A stretch of DNA of 64,000 nucleotides. Source: Corynebacterium freiburgense (GTDB taxonomy: Bacteria; Actinomycetota; Actinomycetes; Mycobacteriales; Mycobacteriaceae). Positions 17,025 through 26,100 of the stretch are shown piece by piece. How positions within the stretch are numbered: position 1 is the first letter of the stretch; every line of letters begins with the position of its first letter. The translations under genes and the position numbers were made by a program. The notes below the pieces were generated by a model that did no database searches, had not been told where the DNA came from, and saw nothing but the letters and a program-made list of their open reading frames with translations. The stretch lies in assembly GCF_030408815.1 (NCBI RefSeq), contig NZ_CP047355.1, positions 496,001-560,000 of the forward strand, in the 5' to 3' direction.

Positions 17025-18131
17025 TTGACTTACCCACAACTAACGAAACGGAAGTACCGTTTCGGACAAATTTTCGCAGCAGTAGGAACTGCCCTAGCGC
17101 TGACTCTTTCGGGTTGTGCATCATGGGATGAAGCGCCACAAAGTGAGTCGAGTAACCTTCGTGATTCGCTGCCAGACGCAGGTTCGCTGAAAGATCCTCG
17201 ATCATTTACCGGCGTTAGTGCGGTCGGGGCACTGGGCGACGTGGTACCGGTAGCAGAAAAAGTAGAACCAAATCTACCGGTAGAGCTCACTGATGCTGAT
17301 GGCTATGACGTTGTTGTTGATGATGTTTCACGGATTTTGGCGCTCGATCTTTACGGCACCTCCACCAAAACACTGACTGGGCTTGGGTTAGCTGACAATA
17401 TTGTTGGACGTACTGTTTCTTCAACAGAGGAGCGTTTGAAGGACCTTCCTGTGGTCACTCAAGGCGGCCACAATATTAACGTTGAAGCTGTCCTAGAATT
17501 ACGTACTACGCTGCTTATTGTGGATCACTCGATTGGTCCTCGTGAAGCAATTGACCAAATCCGAGACGCCGGTGTGACTACTGTGGTGATGGACCCAGCG
17601 CGAACCATCGACTCGATTGGCCAGGATATTATTGATCTTGGTGGGGTAGTAGGTCTTTCAGATGAAGCTAAAAAACTAGCTGAACGCAGTGTTGAAGATG
17701 CCAACCAAGACCGCGAGGCAATTAAGAAAATGGTGCCAAAAGAACCGCTACGAATGGCATTCTTATATGCACGTGGGAATGGTGGAGTGTTCTTTATTCT
17801 CGGTGATGGTAGTGGTGCAAAAGACCTTATTGAGGGGGTCGGAGGCATTGATGTGGCCGTAGAAAACGGATTAGCTGAAACTTCTCCCGCGAATGCTGAA
17901 GCACTGGCAAAAATCGATCCTGATGTTTTTATTATGATGGAAGAGGGGCTGGAATCTACAGGTGGAATTGAAGGCCTTTTGGAGCGACCAGGTGTAGCCC
18001 AAACAAAAGCTGGCCAAAACAAACGCGTGGTTACGGTACCTGATGGGTCTTCACTTTCCTTTGGCCCACAAACTGGCGAGGTGCTTTTGCGCACTGCGCA
18101 GGCTTTGTATAACCCGGAGCAAAATCAGTGA
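17025..18131 (+). CDS. hmuT: Haem-binding lipoprotein HmuT
   Basis: A 368-residue periplasmic-type binding protein (cluster A-II, bilobed) lipid-anchored at the Cys of LTLSGC near residue 30. It accepts haem from HtaA and delivers it to HmuU. Candidate haem ligands equivalent to the His and Tyr pair of other corynebacterial HmuT are His149 (QGGHNINVEAV) and Tyr248 (AFLYARGNGG). Further features: VRLGLADNIVGR-type loop and a long interlobe helix near 190-240. TTG 17025 is chosen because GAAAGG lies just upstream; a GTG 11 codons earlier has no Shine-Dalgarno. It follows htaA by 42 bases and overlaps hmuU by GTGA. Confidence 0.92.
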   Translation: MTYPQLTKRKYRFGQIFAAVGTALALTLSGCASWDEAPQSESSNLRDSLPDAGSLKDPRSFTGVSAVGALGDVVPVAEKVEPNLPVELTDADGYDVVVDDVSRILALDLYGTSTKTLTGLGLADNIVGRTVSSTEERLKDLPVVTQGGHNINVEAVLELRTTLLIVDHSIGPREAIDQIRDAGVTTVVMDPARTIDSIGQDIIDLGGVVGLSDEAKKLAERSVEDANQDREAIKKMVPKEPLRMAFLYARGNGGVFFILGDGSGAKDLIEGVGGIDVAVENGLAETSPANAEALAKIDPDVFIMMEEGLESTGGIEGLLERPGVAQTKAGQNKRVVTVPDGSSLSFGPQTGEVLLRTAQALYNPEQNQ

Positions 18132-19213
18132 GTGCACCTGCTGTAACGAAACCAGCTTCAGTAACTGAACACTCTGCTGAAGCTGGTTCAATTATTGCCG
18201 CGCGGACGCGGCGTCGTATAGCACTATTTGTGTGCTTAACCTTCCTGCTGTTTGCCACGGTGATGGTAAGTATTGCCGTAGGTCAGTTTAATGTGCCTTT
18301 GCGTGATATTCCTAGCATCCTTGCAGCAGGGCCCCAGAGCGCAGATTTAACTGAATCTGTGGTGTGGCGAATCCGCCTACCGCGTCTAGTATTAGGACTT
18401 CTTGTCGGTGCAGCACTCGGTGTGAGTGGTGCGTTGATGCAAGCAGTATTTGCTAACCCCCTCGCCGAACCAAGTGTTATTGGGGTTACGGCGGGCGCTG
18501 GTGTCGGTGCCGCAGTGGCAATTGTTTTTAATATCACCCTCTTTGGGGCTTCAACAGTTCCGCTGGCAGCATTTATAACTGCCGTGCTGACCACACTTAT
18601 TGTCTATCAACTTGCCCGTCATGATGGAAAAGTGCACGTGATCAATCTGATTTTGACTGGCATTGCAATCAATGCAGTAGCTGGCGCAATTATTTCGATC
18701 ATGGTGTACCTTGCGCCCACAACAAACCGAGAGCAGATTATTTTCTGGCAAATGGGCTCGCTCAATGGTGCTCAGTGGAAACATGTGTCCGTTGTACTGT
18801 TTGTTGTGATTATCGGCATAGCAATTTCAATGACATTGGGTGCACAGCTTGACATTCTGGCACTAGGGGATAAAGCAGCCGGCCATATCGGTATTAATGT
18901 ATCGAGATTACGGATTATTGCGATCGGTGCATCCACATTATTAACTGCGGGTGCGGTTGCTTACGCCGGACTCATTGGATTTGTGGGGCTGATCGTTCCT
19001 CATTTATTACGCACGATTACGGGGCCAGCGAATAAAGTGCTACTTCCGGCTTCAGCATTGACAGGTGCGGTGCTCATTGGGCTTGCAGATATTGCAGCAA
19101 GGACGATTATTCCATTCGCTGATTTACCAATAGGCATTTTCACCGCCTTAGTTGGTGGACCAACCTTCTTTATTCTCTTACGTCGTATGTTGATGAAGGG
19201 ACAACGTCGATGA
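18128..19213 (+). CDS. hmuU: Haem ABC transporter permease HmuU
   Basis: A 361-residue FecCD-family permease with about ten hydrophobic segments. Family landmarks: VVWRIRLPRLVLGLLVGAAL, SGALMQAVFANPLAEPSVIG near residues 100-120, the long GLIGFVGLIVPHLLRTITGP block near 280, and PIGIFTALVGGPTFFILL before the C-terminus. It forms the homodimeric channel with HmuV. The N-terminus is a cytoplasmic stretch of about 30 residues before the first helix. Overlaps hmuT and hmuV by four bases each. Confidence 0.93.
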   Translation: MSAPAVTKPASVTEHSAEAGSIIAARTRRRIALFVCLTFLLFATVMVSIAVGQFNVPLRDIPSILAAGPQSADLTESVVWRIRLPRLVLGLLVGAALGVSGALMQAVFANPLAEPSVIGVTAGAGVGAAVAIVFNITLFGASTVPLAAFITAVLTTLIVYQLARHDGKVHVINLILTGIAINAVAGAIISIMVYLAPTTNREQIIFWQMGSLNGAQWKHVSVVLFVVIIGIAISMTLGAQLDILALGDKAAGHIGINVSRLRIIAIGASTLLTAGAVAYAGLIGFVGLIVPHLLRTITGPANKVLLPASALTGAVLIGLADIAARTIIPFADLPIGIFTALVGGPTFFILLRRMLMKGQRR

Positions 19214-20037
19214 ACTCATTGCTGCAAGCCCGCAATATCACAGTTTCAATTGGCGGGCGGAAGCTGCTTGACGATGTCTCAATGGAAGCACATGCAGGAG
19301 AGGTACTGGGGCTTATCGGGCCCAACGGTGCTGGAAAATCAACTCTGCTCTCTGTGCTCAGTGGTGACCTGGTGCCAGCCTCAGGCAGTGTAAGTATTTG
19401 TGGCTTGGATCCTCAACATGCATCTGCATTGGATTTGGCTCGGCGCCGCTCCGTTATGCTGCAAGATGTTTCCGTCTCCTTTGCATTTCTGGTTCATGAT
19501 GTGGTGGCAATGGGGCGTAGGCCGTGGTCGCGTACCAAATATATTGGCGATGAAGAAGCAATTATTGAAGCCGCCCTTCAAGCGACTGAAGTATCACATT
19601 TGTCTGAGAGAGATATTATGACCCTCTCAGGCGGTGAGCGTTCGAGAGTGGCGCTTTCGCGTGTTCTGGCCCAGCAGACCCCCGTGGTTCTACTGGATGA
19701 GCCAACAGCCGCGCTGGATATTGGGCACCAAGAACAGGCTTTGGGGCTTATTCGAGGCATGGCGCGGGGTGGGGCTGCTGTGGTGGTAGTGCTACATGAT
19801 CTTAATGCCGCGGCGCAGTATTGTGATCGAATAATCTGCTTGGCGGGTGGCAAAGTTGCTGCTAGTGGTTCCGTTAAAGAAGTCTATATCGATCATTTGC
19901 TCTCATCGGTGTACGAGTGGCCCATACAAGTGGTGCCATCCCCAGATGGGGGTGCAATTCGGGTGGTGCCACAATCGGGGGCGGCAAGGTCAAACCAGGT
20001 CAGCGCTCTAAAAATTCTCACACCAACGTTTATCTAA
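19210..20037 (+). CDS. hmuV: Haem ABC transporter ATPase HmuV
   Basis: A 275-residue ATPase of the iron/haem class. Walker A GPNGAGKSTLL, signature LSGGERSRVALSR, Walker B VVLLDEPTAALD and H-loop VLHDLN are all intact. The C-terminal roughly 45 residues after the ATPase fold are Pro/Ser-rich, in keeping with HmuV proteins. It powers HmuU; the last gene of htaA-hmuTUV. A repeat AACCCTAA immediately follows the stop and is the inverse of a TTAGGGTT 31 bases later, giving a possible stem that overlaps the next DtxR-like site. Confidence 0.93.
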   Translation: MNSLLQARNITVSIGGRKLLDDVSMEAHAGEVLGLIGPNGAGKSTLLSVLSGDLVPASGSVSICGLDPQHASALDLARRRSVMLQDVSVSFAFLVHDVVAMGRRPWSRTKYIGDEEAIIEAALQATEVSHLSERDIMTLSGGERSRVALSRVLAQQTPVVLLDEPTAALDIGHQEQALGLIRGMARGGAAVVVVLHDLNAAAQYCDRIICLAGGKVAASGSVKEVYIDHLLSSVYEWPIQVVPSPDGGAIRVVPQSGAARSNQVSALKILTPTFI

Positions 20038-20079
20038 GTGAACCCTAAGAAAAAGATTGACGAAGGCTTGGCGAAACTT

Positions 20080-20098
20080 TAGGGTTAGGGGTGCCTTA
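20080..20098. promoter_or_regulatory. Candidate DtxR operator upstream of htaB
   Basis: TAGGGTTAGGGGTGCCTTA matches the 19-base DtxR consensus at 14 positions, with both outer parts of the palindrome preserved. It precedes the htaB start by about 53 bases. A separate DtxR-regulated htaB promoter is established for C. diphtheriae, which supports the call. Confidence 0.5.
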
Positions 20099-20150
20099 CG
20101 GACCCATGATCAGTGAGGCGTTCTGTTGTAAATCAAACACAGGAGCTAAT

Positions 20151-21263
20151 GTGAAGAACATCTCCAATAGCGCACGTCTCACGAGTGCGGCCCTAGCGGC
20201 CACCCTGATTACGTCTTTTGTGCCAGCTGTAGCAGCTGCGCAAGAGGCGCCTGGCGCAGCAAATGAGCCACGCTACTGCAAGTCCTATGAAGGCACCTAT
20301 GACTGGGGTGTGTTAGCGCGATTCCGCAAGTATGTCACCGGCAAAATTGCCCAAGGTAAAGTAACTTACACCACAGGTGCTACTGGTGCAGATGCCAGTG
20401 ATCCCAAATTTGCTTTTAAATTCACACCTGATGCTCCAGGAGTTATCGATCAGGATTCCGCTATAATCCCGCTAAAAGGTGAAATTCGCTTCACTGGTCA
20501 CCATGACGTTTTGAACATGCTAATCGAGGATATCCGTCTCGATATCGATGGCAAAGAAGTAAAGATCATTGCGAACTACACCACCAATGAAGTTGCAGAG
20601 TTCGACAAAAACGCACCAAAAAATACTGTCACACGTGCGAATGCAGAGCTCGGCAAGTACACTCTTGCTGCCCCAGCTAACTTCACTGCTGGTGCTCTTG
20701 ATCTTTCTGGAACGCCAGCGGTAGCTGAAGGTGCTCATAAGCTTTTCCTTGAGCAGTATGATGTAGGAACCCCAATGGATCCGGTTTCTGGCGCATTGCG
20801 TTGCACGGCATTCGTAGAGCCGAAGCCTCAGGCCCCTGCTCCTAAGCCAGAAGAGCCAAAGAACCCGAAGCCAGAAGAGCCAAAGAACCCGAAGCCAGAA
20901 GAGCCAAAGACCAGCGCTCCAACGACTGCGCCTACCGCTGATCCAAAGCCACCAGCACACGTAGTGCCAACTACTGCTCCAACGGCGGAGCCGAAGCCAC
21001 CAGCACACACCGTGCCTACCACTGCACCTACCGCAGATCCAAAGCCACCAGCACACACCGTGCCTACCACTGCACCTACCGCTGATCCAAAGCCTGAGCA
21101 TCCGCTTCCTCCGCGTCAGCCAGGTTTTAAGAATCTGCGTGAGCTGTTGAATGAGTTCAAGGGTAATCCTGTAGCCGCGATCCTGAGCCTTGTTTCTATT
21201 GGCGGTTTGATTGCTATCCTTACAGGTATTGGTCCTAACCTTTTGAACCTGTTTAAGCGGTAA
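20151..21263 (+). CDS. htaB: Haem-binding membrane-anchored protein HtaB
   Basis: A 370-residue exported protein with a signal peptide (about residues 1-32, ending AAAQ), one HtaA (CR) domain (about 38-225, with RKYVTGKIAQG and FTGHHDVLNM carrying the Tyr and His of the haem site), a Pro-rich stalk with two repeat types (KPEEPKNP x3, then PTTAPTADPKPPAH x4), and a C-terminal hydrophobic helix ending NLFKR. No LPXTG is present. In C. diphtheriae HtaB binds haem but its deletion had no effect on haem use. GTG 20151 has GGAG five bases upstream and starts the signal peptide correctly; an in-frame GTG 20 codons earlier overlaps the DtxR-like site. Confidence 0.88.
   Translation: MKNISNSARLTSAALAATLITSFVPAVAAAQEAPGAANEPRYCKSYEGTYDWGVLARFRKYVTGKIAQGKVTYTTGATGADASDPKFAFKFTPDAPGVIDQDSAIIPLKGEIRFTGHHDVLNMLIEDIRLDIDGKEVKIIANYTTNEVAEFDKNAPKNTVTRANAELGKYTLAAPANFTAGALDLSGTPAVAEGAHKLFLEQYDVGTPMDPVSGALRCTAFVEPKPQAPAPKPEEPKNPKPEEPKNPKPEEPKTSAPTTAPTADPKPPAHVVPTTAPTAEPKPPAHTVPTTAPTADPKPPAHTVPTTAPTADPKPEHPLPPRQPGFKNLRELLNEFKGNPVAAILSLVSIGGLIAILTGIGPNLLNLFKR
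20846..20914 (+). repeat. 24-bp coding tandem repeat in htaB (x3)
   Basis: Three near-identical units encode KPEEPKNP/KPEEPKT. The first two differ by almost nothing at the DNA level, implying recent duplication. Part of the Pro-rich stalk. Confidence 0.8.
20935..21095 (+). repeat. 48-bp coding tandem repeat in htaB (about 3.5 copies)
   Basis: The 16-residue unit PPAHTVPTTAPTADPK recurs, with one unit reading HVVPTTAPTAEPK. Together with the shorter unit it makes a flexible, extensible stalk lifting the CR domain from the membrane. Copy number is likely to vary. Confidence 0.8.
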
Positions 21264-21312
21264 TCAACCAACCAGAGGTGATTCTTCGCAAGGAATTACT
21301 TGGGTTCTAATC

Positions 21313-21378
21313 CCGCGCCCTTCTGACACAAGAACTGTTATTTCAAAAGTTCGAGTGTAGGGGCGCGGTTTTGTGTTT
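21313..21378 (+). terminator. Rho-independent terminator of htaB
   Basis: Stem CCGCGCCC (21313-21320) pairs with GGGCGCGG (21361-21368), with a nested arm ACAC...GTGT in the loop, followed by TTTTGTGTTT. The tail is T-rich only on the + strand, so it serves htaB and not the convergent metY. Confidence 0.8.
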
Positions 21379-21399
21379 AGGTATAGGTTTCGGATTCGG

Positions 21400-22716
21400 T
21401 TACGGGATTGCCGCAAATCCTTGTTCGAGGTCAGCAAGAATGTCTTCGATGTTTTCAATGCCCACAGAAAGTCGAATAGTTGTGGGGGTTACGCCGGCTC
21501 GAGCTTGGGATTCTGTTGTGGATTGGGAGTGTGTGGTAGTGGCGGGATGCACAACCAATGATCGTACGTCGCCGATATTTGCCACATTAGAGTGGAGTTT
21601 CAGGGCGTCGATAAATGCCCAAGCTTGTTCTTGGCCGCCAATAATATCGAAGGATAGGACGGAACCGGTATGAGTGAGGTTGAGTTTTTCTTTTAGTTTG
21701 TACCAGGGGGAGCTTTCTAGTCCGGCGTAGTTTACATTAGCCACCTTTGGGTGTTGTGCCAGGTAGGTAGCCACTTGGTAGGCGTTTTCATTGTGGCGTT
21801 GAATACGCAATGAGAGGGTGTCCAGTCCTTGGGCAGTGATCCAGGCGTTGATGGGGGATATCGCTGCACCGGTGTCGCGGAGTAAGCCTACGCGGGCTTT
21901 GAGTCCGAATGCGGCTGCACCAAGGTCTACGTATTTTAGGCCGTGGTAGGCGGGGTCTGGGGTTATAAAGTCTGGAAAGATTGGCTGTCCATTGCGTTCG
22001 ACGGTCCAGTCGAAGGTTCCGCCGTCGATAAGTACGCCGCCGAGTGCGGACCCATTGCCGGTATAGAATTTGGTAAGGGAGGCTACAACGATATCTGCAC
22101 CAAGTTCGAGGGGGCGAACCAGAGCTGCGGTTGCGGCAGTGTTATCCACAATAAGCGGGACATTATTGTTGTGCGCTACTTCGGCGATTGTAGGAATGTC
22201 TAGGATATCTGCTTGTGGGTTTGCAAAGGTTTCGCCGAAGAATGCGACGGTGTTGTCTTGGACGGCGGCCTGCCATGCTGAGGGGTCGTCCGGGGCGTCG
22301 ATAAATGTTGTGTCAATGCCTAGGCGTTTGAGCGTTACTTCAAAGAGCGTGGTGGTGCCACCGTAGAGCCGGGAGGATGCCACTATATGTGAACCTGCGC
22401 GCGCAAGGTTGAGGATGGCGGCGGTTTCGGCAGCTTGGCCGGAAGCAAAGAGTACAGCATGGACACCGCCTTCTAGGTCGGCAAGGCGATTTTCGACGGC
22501 CGCGACCGTTGGGTTTGTGAGGCGAGTGTAGACGGGGCCTGCATCTTCAAGAGCGAAACGTTGTTTGGCATGTTCAGCAGAATTAAAAACATACGAAGAA
22601 GTGAGGTAGATAGGGAGATTTCGGGCCCCATTATCGCTATCTACCGGTTGTCCTGCGTGGATTGCCTTTGTTTCGAATTTCCAGGAGCTTGTATCGCTAT
22701 TGTCATATTTGGCCAT
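21400..22716 (-). CDS. metY: O-acetylhomoserine sulfhydrylase MetY
   Basis: A 438-residue PLP enzyme of the Cys/Met family that makes homocysteine from O-acetylhomoserine and sulfide. The N-terminus has ETKAIHAGQ and YLTSSYVFNSAEHA; the active-site Lys lies in VASLTKFYTGNGSALGG (S-x-T-K); substrate and cofactor loops include ASGQAAETAAI, IVDNTAAT and RFALEDAGPVYTRLTNPT. The C-terminal domain ends in the IRLSVGIENIEDILADLEQG block. The chosen ATG has GAAAGGA eight bases upstream; an ATG five codons earlier is less likely. Two McbR-like boxes upstream suggest S-adenosylhomocysteine-responsive control. Confidence 0.95.
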   Translation of the reverse strand: MAKYDNSDTSSWKFETKAIHAGQPVDSDNGARNLPIYLTSSYVFNSAEHAKQRFALEDAGPVYTRLTNPTVAAVENRLADLEGGVHAVLFASGQAAETAAILNLARAGSHIVASSRLYGGTTTLFEVTLKRLGIDTTFIDAPDDPSAWQAAVQDNTVAFFGETFANPQADILDIPTIAEVAHNNNVPLIVDNTAATAALVRPLELGADIVVASLTKFYTGNGSALGGVLIDGGTFDWTVERNGQPIFPDFITPDPAYHGLKYVDLGAAAFGLKARVGLLRDTGAAISPINAWITAQGLDTLSLRIQRHNENAYQVATYLAQHPKVANVNYAGLESSPWYKLKEKLNLTHTGSVLSFDIIGGQEQAWAFIDALKLHSNVANIGDVRSLVVHPATTTHSQSTTESQARAGVTPTTIRLSVGIENIEDILADLEQGFAAIP

Positions 22717-22750
22717 GGCACGTCCTTTCAATGGTTTTGAACCAAGATAA

Positions 22751-22766
22751 TGGACAGCTTGGTCTA
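22751..22766. promoter_or_regulatory. Candidate McbR operator 1 at metY
   Basis: TGGACAGCTTGGTCTA fits TAGAC-N6-GTCTA with one mismatch, 35 bases before the metY ATG. McbR is the corynebacterial repressor of methionine and cysteine genes, relieved by S-adenosylhomocysteine. Site inferred from the published consensus as I recall it. Confidence 0.6.
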
Positions 22767-22794
22767 GATCAATTAGTGATGGGTGCTGCGGGGG

Positions 22795-22810
22795 TAGACT
22801 GCTTAGTCTT
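22795..22810. promoter_or_regulatory. Candidate McbR operator 2 at metY
   Basis: TAGACTGCTTAGTCTT fits TAGAC-N6-GTCTA with one mismatch (last base). It lies 44 bases from operator 1, about four helical turns, so the two could bind on one face. Confidence 0.6.
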
Positions 22811-23100
22811 GCCTTTGGGCGGGATAGCTTATGGGGGTGTAAATTAGAAATCTGCTACCCCCTCGGGGGAGTGTGGTTACTAATGAAGTATCACAAGAAT
22901 TGCGCATGACCTCACCAGATGAAAGCAATATGAAAATATATCGTGTGCCATGTATTTTTGCAGGTACCAAGGATTTTCTAGTTCGCTATCCTAGTCAATT
23001 GGGGCCAATACGGCCTACAGATTCAATAAGAAGAATCTAGGTTCAATAACTAGGTTGTATTTTCCACGGTTCATCCCCAACACCGGAGAAAGTAGTCCAG

Positions 23101-26100
23101 ATGTCAAGGATGCATCCCATTCAGCGCAAAACTAGCTTGCGCGTATTTTGGGTCCTTATAGCAGTACTCGTCTTGATACTTGGAAGTAGCTCTCTTGTGG
23201 TCGCCTATGCAGAGACCGTCGATCACGCCGAAAAATACGGTCAGGAGCTGAGTATCAAACGCAATAAGGTGGATGTTGAAAGTGAAAGCTATGTGCAGTC
23301 GCCGCTGCGTCATGGCGAAGAACTTCAATCAACATTTACCTGGGTCGTTCCGAAGGGTGATCCTCGCCCGAATCCAGGTGACACGATGACTGTTCAACTT
23401 CCAGAATGGTTGCGGCCCACCCAGGATCATACGGATTTAAAAGCCGGTGACTACACAACATGTTCGTGGACTAAAGCAGAAAAGGAAGTGGTATGTACCT
23501 TTACGGATAAAGTAAAGAATGAAAAAGATAAGGATAAAGAACTCAGCGGGCATTTTGTGCTTGGGATGATTGCGTTAGAAAATAACGGCACTAATCCAAT
23601 TTACTGGGGAGCAAAAGAAACAAATGTATTCAATCTTGTAGTTGGTTCGACCAGCGATAAAGTGGAACCACCTTCAGAGGATACTCATTTGCAATTGGCC
23701 CCAAATGAAAATGCTCGTTCGGGCCCGATTACACAATCGTTGCATAGTTTCCGAGAAGTCGAATATGATGGCGAATCTTATGTGCGGCTTCAGTGGGTTG
23801 TTGATGTTCCGGCAGAGAACTTTGATCTCGCGCAATCACTGACATTGCATGACAAATTGCAAGAAGTGAAATCTGATGCGTGGGGTGGTTGGACTGTGCC
23901 GCAATACTTAGCTCCTGATATGGAAATCGAAATCTTACGGCGTGATGGTGGAGCGTTGGAGCGCGGTGTTTGGGATGCTAGCGAACATGGCTGTGCTGCA
24001 GCCATGGAGCAAGGTATTGACTGTGCCGACTTGGTGGCCACTATTCGCGGTAATGAAGTCATGGAACGCCCTGGACGCATTGTTGAGGGCATAAAAGTGG
24101 AGGGAGGGATCCAGGAAGAACAATGGCATGAGAAACTTCCCACTGAATTTAAGGTGAAAATGTCACCATTGGTAAAGGGTGCAGCATATCGCATTGTGTT
24201 CTATACATTTGTGCCTGCTGAAAACCTTCCAGAACATGGTGCGGAAGAAAAAGCTATAGCCAGAAATACTCTTGATTTGAACGGTTTGACCATTCAGTCT
24301 GATGAGCAAGCTGAGATCTTTACACAGCCAACAGATGGTTCTGGTGCTACGGCAACAATGGGTATGTTCCGCATTGATAACGCTGTGGTGGGCGATGCTG
24401 GCAAAGCAGAGGAGAAAGAATTTCGTTTCGACTTTGATTGTGAAGGTACTACGGGCACACTTACGGCAAATGCTCGGAGAACTTCCAAAGAGTCGCCGAA
24501 ATTCCGGCATGGCACTACTTGTGTAGTAACGCAAGATGCGGAAAGTGTTCAAATAGACGGGTTTAAACTCGATGTAGGTGAAAACCCGCGCACAATTGTG
24601 ATTGAAGCTGGGGAGGTAAAGGCGCTGCGCTTTGGTAGCGTGTACCAGGCGCCTCCGAAATCCGGAACGTTTGCGGCGCAAGCGCGTGTGGCTGATCCGA
24701 AACCTGCGGGTGTTGATCCGCAAGCCGAGTACACACTGCGCTACGAATGCGATAAGCCCAGTAATGATGGCAGTGTGCAGGGGCCAGGTGAACTCAAAGT
24801 ATTAGGTGATGGAAGCATTGCGGAGTCGCCGGAGTTTCTTGCGGGAACTAAGTGCACTATTCATGGAACAGATGAGGAAGCCGCTGCTTTACCTGATCAA
24901 AATCTTGTAGCGCATTTGGATAAAACCGATATTGTGGTGCCTGTCGGCTCAGGTGCCTCAACTCCGGTAGCAACTGTGCAATTGCTCAATACCTATGTGC
25001 CGCAGGTATCACGCTTTCAAATTGTGAATCATATTGAAGGAACGGATGCTTTAACTCGTCCATTGATGTACCGCTATGAATGTGGTGCTGCGCGTGGAGA
25101 ACTGGAGGCACTACCAGGACAGACTGTGGATTCGCCAGAATTTCCGGTGGGAACCAAATGCAAAGTGGAACTGGATGTCACGTCTGCTGAGGTTCCTGGG
25201 TTTGATGTTGTTTCAGACCCCATGGAGAAGCGTAAAGAAGTGACAATTGGTAAAGCTCAGGAGCCATTTGTTCCAGTTGAATTTCACCATGTTTATGCGC
25301 CGGAAATGGGGACGTTTACAGTACGAAATAAAGTAGTCACTGTGGGGAATAAAGGCCGTGTCCCAGAGGTCTTTGATTTTGCATATACCTGTACGAAATC
25401 CGACGGTGCTCCAATTGAAGGCAAGATTACTGGGGTTGCTGACGGGCAATCCAAGGAATCTGAACCTATTCCAACCGGGTATCGCTGCTTCGTACGAGGT
25501 GAGGATCCGCAATCTGCGGGTTCTACACTGGTTACGGACATCGGTTCACCAGTGCAGATTGCTAAAGGAAACACTCCACAGGTAGAGGTCACGCACGCAT
25601 ATGCTCGAGGAAAAGGTGATCTTGCCATCACCATGAAACTTGAGGATCCAAAAGCATCAACCGTTGGTGGTACATACGCCTTTGAATATGAGTGCAAACC
25701 TCCAGAGGATAAACCAGAATTAGGCGCGGTGTCCGGCATTATTGGCGCTATTGGTGCGGGTGATTCCGCGACGTCGGAAAGCATTCCGGAAGGATCAGTG
25801 TGCACCGTAACTCAGCATGACACCGGTCACCCCAGTGGAGATTTGGCGAACTCAGGTTTTAATAGTGTGCTGGTGCTTGAGCGCAATAAAAACCCCCAAA
25901 TGCAGGCAGTACGCAAATACGATGATTGGCGTGGCACGCTGCGCATCAATAATGCGGTCGCAGGTTCCGGGGCGAATGCGCCACAAGTAAAGGACCATAA
26001 AATCCGAGTGAGTTATTCATGCGTATCTAATGATGTCCTTGTAGCTGAAGGTATCCAAACCCTTCCTCCGGGAGAAAGTATGGATATCAAGGACATTCAT

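Larger units (their letters stand above)
22717..23100. other. Divergent control region, metY and adhesin gene
   Basis: 384 bases with both McbR-like boxes on the metY side. On the other side GGAGAAAG lies nine bases before the adhesin ATG. A small hairpin CCCCCT-cg-GGGGG-type occurs near 22858. No coding sequence is supported. Confidence 0.5.
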
